Assembly: GCA_937982565.1 (NCBI GenBank)
Contig: CALJLN010000006.1
Location: forward strand, 61,448 to 125,447
Direction: 5' to 3'
Length of the DNA: 64,000 nucleotides
Source: UBA2421 sp002343075
GTDB lineage: Bacteria > Planctomycetota > Phycisphaerae > Tepidisphaerales > Tepidisphaeraceae
Part shown: piece after piece, positions 52,520 through 59,952 of the stretch
Layout of the letters: the number at the start of each line of letters is the position of its first letter
Numbering within the stretch: position 1 is the first letter of the stretch
The notes under the pieces: model-generated
Told to the model about the DNA's origin: nothing
Databases searched by the model: none
Seen by the model: only the letters and a program-made list of their open reading frames with translations
Position numbers and translations under genes: made by a program

Positions 52520-53296
52520 TCATTTCCGGCTTTCAGCGGGCACAGCAAAACCAAATTCGGCCAGCCGCGCCTGCCCCGGTTCGGCCAGCAAATCATGCAA
52601 GAACGCCCGGGCTTCCTCGGCGCGCGGTGACCGCGCCACCACCGCCGCGGGAAATGCAATGGGCGCGTGCAGCGCCGGATCGATCTCGCAAACAATCTTC
52701 ACCTTATCCCCCGAAAGCTTCGCATCGCTGGCATAAACGATGCCGACATTCACCTCGCCGCGCTCGACATAGCCAAGCACCTGACGCACATTGGCCGCGG
52801 TGATGATGCGATCTGCGAGCAGGGAACTTAGCCCCGCATTGCTCAGGGCTTCAAACGCATATGCGCCTGCAGGAACAGTCTTGGGTTCACCGATGGCGAT
52901 GCGCCTGACCTGCGAATCATCGAGATCCGCCAGCGAGCCGGCATTGATGTTGCTTTCCCCGGGCGCAATCAGCACGAGCCGGTTGGATGCGACATCGCGC
53001 CGCGTTGCGGCATCGATTGCGCCCTTTTCTTGCAACCGATCCATCTGCTTCACCCCGGCGCTGATGAAGAGATCGACCGGCGCGCCATGGAGAATCTGCT
53101 GTTCAAGCTGACCCGATGAACCAAACACAAACTCCACCTCACCTTTGCCGGCAGCTTTTCGATCGGAAGCGACTTGGACGAGCGCATCTTTCATACTCAC
53201 CGCTGCCGCCACGGTGAGAGTCCCGGCGCGCGAGATTGCGGCAACACTCAGTAATGTGACAACCGCAATCCATCGGATCATGCGACGCTCTTTCAT
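52520..53296 (-). CDS. modA: Molybdate-binding periplasmic protein
   Basis: 258 residues from ATG at 53296 (MKERR); an ATG at 53281 would begin the signal peptide directly. A signal peptide (IRWIAVVTLLSVAAISRAG) is followed by the two-lobe binding protein: LTVAAAVSMKDALVQV, FVFGSSGQLEQQILHGAPVD-like substrate-binding Ser region, LVLIAPGESN, IGEPKTVPAGAYAFEAL, and VGIVYASDAKLS. These match ModA. It binds molybdate (or tungstate) for modB. The open frame runs further upstream to 53602 without support. Confidence 0.93.
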   Translation of the reverse strand: MKERRMIRWIAVVTLLSVAAISRAGTLTVAAAVSMKDALVQVASDRKAAGKGEVEFVFGSSGQLEQQILHGAPVDLFISAGVKQMDRLQEKGAIDAATRRDVASNRLVLIAPGESNINAGSLADLDDSQVRRIAIGEPKTVPAGAYAFEALSNAGLSSLLADRIITAANVRQVLGYVERGEVNVGIVYASDAKLSGDKVKIVCEIDPALHAPIAFPAAVVARSPRAEEARAFLHDLLAEPGQARLAEFGFAVPAESRK

Positions 53297-53460
53297 AGCG
53301 ACCCCGAATGCCCGCGAGCCGACTCGCTGTTGAGACACGGCGGCAGCAGAGAGTTGGGACATTGGAAGCTGAACCAACCGTGGTTCTGCTCGTAGCTGCC
53401 TGCTGTCCGCTGTCGGCTCTCTGCCAGCGTGCCGAGCATTCATTATGCACCCAAGACCGG

Positions 53461-54306
53461 TCAAACACGAGTCGTCGTCAGTGGGATGCCGGCTTGCTGG
53501 CAAACGGCCTTGAGCGCATCGGCGGCAACATTGAAAAGCGACTCGCCGGTTTCGCCGTGCGAGTGCCCCGCGACTTTCAAGTGCGGCTCGAGACTCAGGC
53601 ACCCGCGATACCCGCTGGCGTACGCGTCTTTCAGAATCGGAAGCAACTGCCCGTCACCCTGCCCGGCGGGCACCACCCTGCCGGTTCCCTTCACCGCGTC
53701 TTTGATATGAATGTGCGTGGTGAACGGCTTGAGCTGAGGCCAGATCGCGAGCGGATCTTCCCCGCATTGCACAAAATTCGCGAAGTCAAACGCTGTCCGA
53801 AGCTTGGGGGAGTTGATCGCTTGCATGAGATCGACACACCGGGTGCCGGTATCGCCGTAAATCCCCTTTTCATTCTCATGCACGAGCGTTACGGGCAGGT
53901 CCGTGATGTAATCGACCTTCATCTTAAACCGGGCAATCACCTCATCGCGATGAGGTGCGATCGCCCCCGCGCCCTCCCCACCCGGCGGATAGTAGCTGAA
54001 CACACGGATGAGCGGCGCGTTAAAAAACAAAGCCGCGTCCACTGCAATCTTGAATCTCGCAAAGTGCTCCTCCCACGGCTGATCGATCGCGACCTTCCCC
54101 ACCGGCGACCCGATCGACACGACGCCCATCTTCGCCTCGGCCAGCTTGATCTTGATCGCGCGGCGCGTTTCCAGATCAAAGTCGAGCACGTTCTTGGAGT
54201 ACGCGCCGCGCAACTCCACAAGTGTCACGCCGTTTGCCCGACAGACGCGGGTTTGTTCGTCAAAATCCGGGGAGATTTCATCTGCGAAAGCGCCGAGGGT
54301 TAGCAT
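53461..54306 (-). CDS. Sugar phosphate isomerase/epimerase-like TIM-barrel protein
   Basis: 281 residues from ATG at 54306 with AAGGATAAG upstream; a longer open frame to 54402 is unsupported. It looks like an AP endonuclease 2/xylose-isomerase-like barrel: LTLGAFADEISPDFDEQ at the start, VELRGAYSKNVLDFD, VTLVHENEKGIYGD near residue 145 (metal-ligand Glu), TAFDFANFVQCGEDP (metal-ligand Asp), HIHIKDAV (His-x-His) and CLSLEPHLK (Glu) near the end. The metal site is therefore complete. Members isomerise or epimerise sugars; substrate unknown. Confidence 0.85.
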   Translation of the reverse strand: MLTLGAFADEISPDFDEQTRVCRANGVTLVELRGAYSKNVLDFDLETRRAIKIKLAEAKMGVVSIGSPVGKVAIDQPWEEHFARFKIAVDAALFFNAPLIRVFSYYPPGGEGAGAIAPHRDEVIARFKMKVDYITDLPVTLVHENEKGIYGDTGTRCVDLMQAINSPKLRTAFDFANFVQCGEDPLAIWPQLKPFTTHIHIKDAVKGTGRVVPAGQGDGQLLPILKDAYASGYRGCLSLEPHLKVAGHSHGETGESLFNVAADALKAVCQQAGIPLTTTRV

Positions 54307-54391
54307 ATGACTTATCCTTAGTTCAATCTGTCGGCTCGTCAAGGCGGCATCAGTGGAGTTCGACTTGATGCACGCCGCCGCAACCCAATGT

Positions 54392-55933
54392 TCACACCAC
54401 ACCCATCGCCTGACTCAACCGGCGCACTTCGTTCACACTCATTCCGCCCAGCTTCGGGATGCGCGTAGAGCCCATCGGCGGGATGATGGCGTGGCCGAGG
54501 CCCAGACGAGATGCCTCGCGCAGTCGCTGTTCCAACTGCCCGACAGCACGCACCTCGCCGGCCAGACCAAGTTCTCCTAGGGCCAGCATGCCGATGGGCA
54601 ACGGTCGATTGAGGTGCGCACTCGCTATTGCAAGCGCGCATGCAAGGTCGGCAGCCGGCTCGATAATCTTCACACCCCCGACGACATTGACATACACGTC
54701 GTCCGCTGCCAGTTTCAGCCCGCCGCGTTTTTCCAGCACTGCCAGGATCATGCTCACCCGGTCGCTGCTATACCCACTCACCTTGCGCTTCGCCGCGCCG
54801 ATCACACTGCTCGCCGTCAGTGCCTGCACTTCCACGAGCATCACCCGCGAGCCAGTCACTGTCGCCGTCAACACGCTCCCGCTGACCGACTCCCCGTCGT
54901 GCGGTTCGACAAACAGTTTCCCGGGGTCGTCAATTGCCTGCAACCCTGTGCCGGTCATCTCAAAAATGCCCACCTCATGCGTGCTGCCAAAACGGTTCTT
55001 GATGCATCGCACAATGCGATGACTGTGGTGGCGATCGCCTTCAAAATAGACCACGGTGTCTACGATGTGCTCAATGATCTTCGGCCCCGCAAGCGTGCCA
55101 GCCTTGGTGACATGCCCCACTACAATCACGGCGGTGCCCGTGAGCTTCGCGAGGTAGACCAGATCCATGCAGCAATCGCGCAGCTGCGTCACACTGCCCG
55201 GCGCCGCGGGTAGTTCCGGCTTGTAGATCATCTGGATCGAGTCGATCACCACGACCCGCGGCGCGTGCTTGCGAATCTGATTCAGAATGCGTTCGAGATT
55301 CGTCTCTGCGAGGATGAGCAGGTTCGGCGAGGTGATGCCGAGTCGCGCGGCGCGCATCTTGGTCTGCCGGGCCGATTCTTCGCTGGTGACATAAAGGACT
55401 GGAGGAGAAAGCGAGCCGACAAGATCACGAGTCGGGCGCGTGTCGGATTCTATCTGGCGGGATTGAGGGGAAGCACTTCTTCCTTCAGCTCCTTCGCCTC
55501 TCTGTTTCTCTGATGCAGTTCTCTGCGCTCCGAGCTTCCCCGCCACTTGCAACAGAAGCGTGCTCTTGCCAATGCCCGGCTCGCCGCCGACGAGCGTCGC
55601 ACTGCCGGGCACGATGCCCCCGCCGAGCACGCGGTCAAACTCCGGCACACCTGTGGGAGCCCGCGGCGCGTCGGCGGCGCTGATGTTATCGAGCGTTGTC
55701 GCCTCGGCGCCGCGCATCAGGTCGCCGGTCGCGCGCGGGCTGTCGGGATCCTGCTCGAACCCCTCCCGCGACAGGCGATCCGGCAACAAAGACCCCGGCT
55801 TGTGCCGATCTTCCGTCGGGGGGGTGAACTCCTGAAGCGCGTCCCATGTGCCGCAGTCGGGACACTTTCCAAACCACTTCGGATGCACGCTGCCACAGTT
55901 GTTACACAGAAACTGCTTGCGAATTTTCGCCAT
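54392..55933 (-). CDS. radA: DNA repair protein RadA, with in-frame insertion
   Basis: 513 residues from ATG at 55933. RadA helps process recombination intermediates. The zinc ribbon is Cys10, Cys13, Cys24 and Cys27 (LCNNCGS, KCPDCG). Walker A is GGEPGIGKST (117-125). The family motif KNRFGSTHEVGIFEM and the C-terminal Lon-protease-like domain (LDLAC-type region) are present. About 42 residues after GKLGAQ (136-177), including SEKQRGEGAEGRSASPQSRQ, are absent from normal RadA, in which the P-loop helix is followed directly by V-L-Y-V-x-x-E-E-S. The inserted DNA (55403-55528) is purine-rich and low-complexity. A 22-bp palindrome lies 20 bases upstream. Confidence 0.95.
   Translation of the reverse strand: MAKIRKQFLCNNCGSVHPKWFGKCPDCGTWDALQEFTPPTEDRHKPGSLLPDRLSREGFEQDPDSPRATGDLMRGAEATTLDNISAADAPRAPTGVPEFDRVLGGGIVPGSATLVGGEPGIGKSTLLLQVAGKLGAQRTASEKQRGEGAEGRSASPQSRQIESDTRPTRDLVGSLSPPVLYVTSEESARQTKMRAARLGITSPNLLILAETNLERILNQIRKHAPRVVVIDSIQMIYKPELPAAPGSVTQLRDCCMDLVYLAKLTGTAVIVVGHVTKAGTLAGPKIIEHIVDTVVYFEGDRHHSHRIVRCIKNRFGSTHEVGIFEMTGTGLQAIDDPGKLFVEPHDGESVSGSVLTATVTGSRVMLVEVQALTASSVIGAAKRKVSGYSSDRVSMILAVLEKRGGLKLAADDVYVNVVGGVKIIEPAADLACALAIASAHLNRPLPIGMLALGELGLAGEVRAVGQLEQRLREASRLGLGHAIIPPMGSTRIPKLGGMSVNEVRRLSQAMGVV
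55403..55528. repeat. Repeat-like in-frame insertion within radA
   Basis: About 126 bases encode residues 136-177, absent from RadA homologues. On the coding strand it is purine-rich (GCAGAGAACTGCATCAGAGA, then AACAGAGAGGCGAAGGAG), like short low-complexity repeats scattered between genes in some planctomycetes. There is no transposase and no clear target duplication. Its boundaries are estimated from homology by eye. Confidence 0.55.
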
Positions 55934-56366
55934 GCCAAGCATCCTACCGGTGAATTGTTCCGCGCGGAACAATTGCGCAAATCGGGCCGCGCCGCGATAT
56001 AACTCCCGAATTCATAATTATTTACATTCGGCAGTTTCTACATATGGATCGCGCGCCTCCCTAACAGCTTCGCCACCTTTTGTTATCTCGATCACACTTA
56101 GTCTGTGGCCCATGTCACGTCGTAATGTGGCATCCGGAAAGCGATCGGCCCCCAGGGAGCTTGCAGCGGGCCTGCCCCGCAGGCAACGCTGCCGCGGACG
56201 AAAATGGGGCCCTTTAAGGCGACAAAATATCACCATTCAGTAATTTTAGTGACTCGATTCGCACCGCAGCATTCCGCGATCGCCCGACACGCTCTCCCCA
56301 CAACCCGCGGAGTCGGCAGGTTCATTGCGCATCGCCTTTTTCTCCCGGCACGCTTAAAATTCACCC
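55934..56366. other. Divergent intergenic region between radA and the kinase-like gene
   Basis: 433 bases. It carries the perfect palindrome described separately and a hairpin at 56163-56192 (outer GCAGCG/CGCTGC, inner GCCTGC/GCAGGC) without a T-run. The minus-strand 72-codon frame 56018-56236 has no support. Promoters for both divergent genes must lie here but I could not place them. Confidence 0.45.
55953..55974. promoter_or_regulatory. Perfect 22-bp palindrome upstream of radA (operator candidate)
   Basis: The half-site AATTGTTCCGC is repeated exactly in inverted orientation with no spacer. It ends 20 bases before the radA start codon, where a repressor would block initiation. It contains G-T-T-C and G-A-A-C arms like those of LexA operators, but with a 6-base separation and outward rather than the usual inward order, so the repressor cannot be named. 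Confidence 0.6.
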
Positions 56367-57845
56367 GTGACGCAGCAGCAGCTTCTCGATGCGCTTTCCA
56401 ATCTTCCCTCCGTTGGCGAACTGGTGAAAGATCGCGGGAATCGGCAGGTGTGGCGCGTCCAGCTTGGAGCGACGCCATACTTTCTCAAGTGGTATCCTCG
56501 GGCCGGGAACGCGATCAAGCGCAAGCTGGTCGGCAACCCCGCCCTGCTCGAATTCACCAGGCTCATTGCGCTTCAGCAGGCCGCCATCGCTTCCCCGAGG
56601 GCGATCGCGGTGCTGCGCGGGTTTAAGATCAACAGCGTCCCCGGCGATGCCGTAATTCTGCAGGCAATCGAACCCTCTGTCCCGCTGGATAAGTATCTGA
56701 ATGATCTGGAGTTGCGCGGCGAACCCGTACCCGACCGACCGCTGCTGGCGCGGCAACTGATTGACCTGATTTATCATCTCGGCAAAGCCAAACTCGGACA
56801 TAATGATCTGCATCTGGGCAACATCCTGCTTTCACAGGGCAAGCTTTTTCTGCTCGACGGCTACGCGGTGCGCAACGGGGGTCTGAAGATGAGCCACGTG
56901 CTCATGCTCGGGCACAGCGCCGGACGATGGGCAACCCGCACCGAGATGGTGCGCGGGTGGCGACTGCTGATGGCGAGCGACAGCCGCCCGCCGTCGGCCA
57001 ACCCGGTCAGCGAGGAGATGAGCCGGAAGTTTCTCGACCGCACCCGCGGCGGCAACGCCTACTTCGGCATCATCAAGCTCGATGACCTGCACGGACGCTT
57101 TTTCAAGCGAGTTAAAGCACCTCGGTGGTGGTCGCCAGTGAGCGAACTGCAGATCACCGAAGCCGATTGGATCAGCCAATGGCCCATCATTCGCGAGAAG
57201 CTGCAGCGGGAAGAGTATCCCGCCATCAAGCGGTCGGCGAGTGGAGATGTGTTTGAAGGCACAATCCAGCTCGCCGGGCGCGATATTGATGTCATCTTCA
57301 AGCTGCCGAAGCGCAAGACCTTCATCAAGCGGGTCAGCAGCTTCTTTCGCAGTAAGAACTCACGGAGTTGGACCAAGGCCTGGAAAGTGATGATTCGCAA
57401 TTTCCCGGTTGAGTGGCCCCTTCTTCTGGCAGAGAAGACGATCGTGGGATATCCGTTACGTACACTTTTGATCCTGGCGCGCGTGCCGGGGCCGACCCTG
57501 GAAGAAGCCGACCTCGATTCGATGCCGCCGGTCGACCGCGAGCGATTCTTCCGCCGGCTTGGCCGCACTCTGCGACGTCTCGAACTCGCCGGGTTCGGAC
57601 ACTTTGACGCCAAAAGCAGCAACTGGATTGTGCTGGCCGACGAAAGGCGCGGGCCCACACCGGTCATTATCGACGTTGATGGAATACGACATTATCGCAC
57701 CGATGGCGAGGGCATCGAGCGCCTCCTGCGAAGCATGAAGCTTCACCGGCAGTACACTAGGCAAGACAGTTACTGGCTCTGCAAGGGATATGCGCCATTT
57801 GCCCGGGTGCTGGATGAGACAACGCAAACTGCTGAAGGACAATAA
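56367..57845 (+). CDS. Protein with two kinase-like (Kdo/lipopolysaccharide kinase type) domains
   Basis: 492 residues from GTG at 56367. Two protein-kinase-fold phosphotransferase domains lie in tandem. The first (about 1-200) has YFLKWYPR as the lysine strand, the catalytic loop G-H-N-D-L-H-L-G-N-I-L-L, and LFLLDGYAV (D-G). The second (about 260-490) has the loop G-F-G-H-F-D-A-K-S-S-N-W-I-V-L and VIIDVDGIRHY. Both retain the catalytic His-x-Asp and Asn. Similar single-domain enzymes phosphorylate Kdo or heptose in LPS. It is 38 bases from a heptosyltransferase-like gene on the same strand, supporting an envelope-glycolipid role. Confidence 0.75.
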   Translation: MTQQQLLDALSNLPSVGELVKDRGNRQVWRVQLGATPYFLKWYPRAGNAIKRKLVGNPALLEFTRLIALQQAAIASPRAIAVLRGFKINSVPGDAVILQAIEPSVPLDKYLNDLELRGEPVPDRPLLARQLIDLIYHLGKAKLGHNDLHLGNILLSQGKLFLLDGYAVRNGGLKMSHVLMLGHSAGRWATRTEMVRGWRLLMASDSRPPSANPVSEEMSRKFLDRTRGGNAYFGIIKLDDLHGRFFKRVKAPRWWSPVSELQITEADWISQWPIIREKLQREEYPAIKRSASGDVFEGTIQLAGRDIDVIFKLPKRKTFIKRVSSFFRSKNSRSWTKAWKVMIRNFPVEWPLLLAEKTIVGYPLRTLLILARVPGPTLEEADLDSMPPVDRERFFRRLGRTLRRLELAGFGHFDAKSSNWIVLADERRGPTPVIIDVDGIRHYRTDGEGIERLLRSMKLHRQYTRQDSYWLCKGYAPFARVLDETTQTAEGQ

Positions 57846-57883
57846 CTGCAGCGGGCGTTTCATTCGCCGCGCGCCCGCCTAGA

Positions 57884-58933
57884 ATGCCCGCACGCATGTC
57901 GCTCGCCACGATTCAGCCGCGAAGGATCCTGCTCATCAAGCCCAGCGCGCTCGGCGATGTCGTGCATACACTGCCCATTCTCCGGTTGCTGCGCCGGCGG
58001 TTCCCTGTGGCACATATTGCCTGGCTGATCGATCCGGCGTTTGCCAATCTCATCGAAGGCCATCCTGATCTGAATGAGATCATTCCGTTTCGAAAAAAAC
58101 ATTATGCCCAAAGCTGGCGCGATCGCGCCGCGGCGGCCGATCTGTTCAGTTTCAAAGGCGACCTGCGCGACCGCCGTTTTGATCTGGCCATCGACCTGCA
58201 GGGGTTGTTCCGAAGTGCGTGGCTGGCGTTCTACTCCGGCGCGCCGGTGCGAGTTGGGTTTGGAAATGCGCGCGAGATGTCTCCATTTTTTTACACGCAC
58301 CGTGTTCCGGTGCGCAACCTCGAAGTACATGCAATCGATCGCTACGCCGCTCTTGCCGCGGCGCTCGGTTGCGCGCCGGGGCCGCTGGAGTTTGATTTTG
58401 CAACCACCGACGCAGACCGCACGCAGTTGTGCCGCCGGGCGGAAAATTGCGGGCTGAGTCTTGATGGCGGCGGCCGTGCGGTACTTTTGCCGGGCACAAA
58501 CTGGGAAACCAAGAAATGGCCGTTAAAGCACTTCGAGGCACTCGTGCCTATGTTGCGAGATCGCTTCGGCCTCGCTTCAATCGTTGCCGGCGGGCCTGAT
58601 GCGCCCGCTATTGCCGGGGCGAGGAGTCTCGTCGGTCAAACCACGCTCAAGCAACTCGTTGCACTGCTCGAGCGGGCCGATGTGGTCATCGCCAATGACA
58701 CCGGCCCCATGCACATCGCTTCGGCGTTGGGTCGGCCGTTGGTGTCGGTGTTTGGACCGACCAATCCCGTGCGCACCGGCCCATACAAACGCATGGATTC
58801 CGTCGTGCGGCTCAACGTAGCCTGCTCGCCGTGCTATTCACGAAAATGCAGCCACCAGAGTTGCCTGCAATGGCTCACCGCGGAGATGGTGTGTGATCGG
58901 GTGGCAGTGGCGTTGGCGGCAGGCCACAAATAG
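57884..58933 (+). CDS. Glycosyltransferase family 9 (heptosyltransferase-like)
   Basis: 349 residues; ATG at 57896 is an alternative start. The N-terminal Rossmann domain has RILLIKPSALGDVVHTLPIL, the family's opening, with AHIAWLIDPAFANLIEGHPDL. The C-terminal domain has VLLPGTNWETKKWPLKHFEAL, VVIANDTGPMHIASALGRPL and SVFGPTNPVRTGPY, which form the donor site of GT9 enzymes. They move heptose from ADP-heptose to lipid A-Kdo or similar cores. With the preceding kinase-like gene it suggests an LPS-like outer membrane glycolipid. A cysteine-rich C terminus (CSPCYSRKCSHQSC) is also seen in WaaF relatives. Confidence 0.9.
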   Translation: MPARMSLATIQPRRILLIKPSALGDVVHTLPILRLLRRRFPVAHIAWLIDPAFANLIEGHPDLNEIIPFRKKHYAQSWRDRAAAADLFSFKGDLRDRRFDLAIDLQGLFRSAWLAFYSGAPVRVGFGNAREMSPFFYTHRVPVRNLEVHAIDRYAALAAALGCAPGPLEFDFATTDADRTQLCRRAENCGLSLDGGGRAVLLPGTNWETKKWPLKHFEALVPMLRDRFGLASIVAGGPDAPAIAGARSLVGQTTLKQLVALLERADVVIANDTGPMHIASALGRPLVSVFGPTNPVRTGPYKRMDSVVRLNVACSPCYSRKCSHQSCLQWLTAEMVCDRVAVALAAGHK

Positions 58934-58944
58934 GCCGATTCGCG

Positions 58945-59352
58945 TCATGCCGGCTTGTTCACTCGATAGTTACCCTCGAGAATCGCCCCCGCCCCCACTG
59001 CCAGCGCGGGGGCGGTGACATCACCCTTAATCTCCGCCTCCGGCCCGACCATCACCGGCCCGCGGCTGATAATGGTGCCCTTCACCTTGCCGCGCACCAC
59101 CATCCCGCCGCACTGCAATTTGTCGGCAACCACATTGCCCTTCTTTTCAACGGTGATGATCCCCACCGTATCAATCGCCCGGCGGGCCTCATATTGCTTG
59201 ATCGTCACGTCTTCAACGCGCAACGACTTGTTGCAATGCCGGCAGGTGATGGTCATCGCCTTGCGGCTAATCTCCTGCGATTGACTGCAGTAGAGGCAGA
59301 CAATCGTCTGCCCGTCATCCGGCTGCGACGATGTAAGCGGCGAATGAGCCAT
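58945..59352 (-). CDS. Bactofilin with N-terminal zinc-ribbon-like segment
   Basis: 135 residues from ATG at 59352. The N-terminal half has C-x-x-C in IVCLYCSQ (near residue 20) and C-x-x-C in ITCRHCNKSLRVED (near residue 38), a probable zinc ribbon. A bactofilin-type right-handed beta helix follows (about 60-130), with a G-x-I/V-T-A repeat pattern: VRGKVKGTIISRGPVMVG, PEAEIKGDVTAPALAVG. Bactofilins self-assemble into membrane-associated filaments. A second bactofilin lies 101 bases upstream on the same strand. Fusion to a zinc ribbon is not the common form. Confidence 0.8.
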   Translation of the reverse strand: MAHSPLTSSQPDDGQTIVCLYCSQSQEISRKAMTITCRHCNKSLRVEDVTIKQYEARRAIDTVGIITVEKKGNVVADKLQCGGMVVRGKVKGTIISRGPVMVGPEAEIKGDVTAPALAVGAGAILEGNYRVNKPA

Positions 59353-59459
59353 ATGCAATCAAGAATTGGACAAGGCGGAGGCTCCGCGGGGGTGAACCCG
59401 GTCGCCGCACGCAGAGCACAGCGGTCAAGCTGCGTCACCCACTTTCATCCCGACAGGAT

Positions 59460-59888
59460 CTACTTCACCTGCTCCACCTGCCGCCCGGCACCTGCAATGT
59501 TGGGATTGACGCTGACACTCACTTTCGGGGGCATGCCATTGGCGCCGCGCTTGCCGGCTTCGGGGCCGACCGATACATGACCATTGAACGACGCGCCCTC
59601 TTCCACGACGAGCTTGGTGGCCTGCAGATCGCCCTCGTAACGAGCCGATGCTTTCAACTCGATGCGGTCGCTGGCGGTGAGGTTGCCCTTCACTTCGCCT
59701 TCGACAACGATCGCGCCCGCGTCCACGTCGGCGGCCAGACGGGCCTCCTTCGCCACATGCAGCTTGCCGTTGGTGTTGATCTTTCCTTCAAACCGCCCCT
59801 GCAACCGAAGGCCTTTTTCGAAGGTCATTTCGCCTTTGAACGAAGCGTCCGGTCCGATAACTGTTGGAAATTCGCCGATGTCTGCCAT
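59460..59888 (-). CDS. Bactofilin family polymer-forming protein
   Basis: 142 residues with AGGAGG upstream of the ATG. The beta-helix repeats run through about residues 18-110 (MTFEKGLRLQGRFEGKI, KLHVAKEARLAADVDAG, AIVVEGEVKGNLTASDRIEL, ARYEGDLQATKLVVEEG), typical of DUF583/bactofilin proteins that polymerise without nucleotide. A proline- and valine-rich tail of about 30 residues follows. It is adjacent to the zinc-ribbon bactofilin, so the two may co-assemble in a cytoskeletal or envelope scaffold. Confidence 0.88.
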   Translation of the reverse strand: MADIGEFPTVIGPDASFKGEMTFEKGLRLQGRFEGKINTNGKLHVAKEARLAADVDAGAIVVEGEVKGNLTASDRIELKASARYEGDLQATKLVVEEGASFNGHVSVGPEAGKRGANGMPPKVSVSVNPNIAGAGRQVEQVK

Positions 59889-59952
59889 GGTGTGCCTCCT
59901 GCACGAAAGGGTTACAACTGAATACGTTGCATTACGGTTGAATCAACGATTG

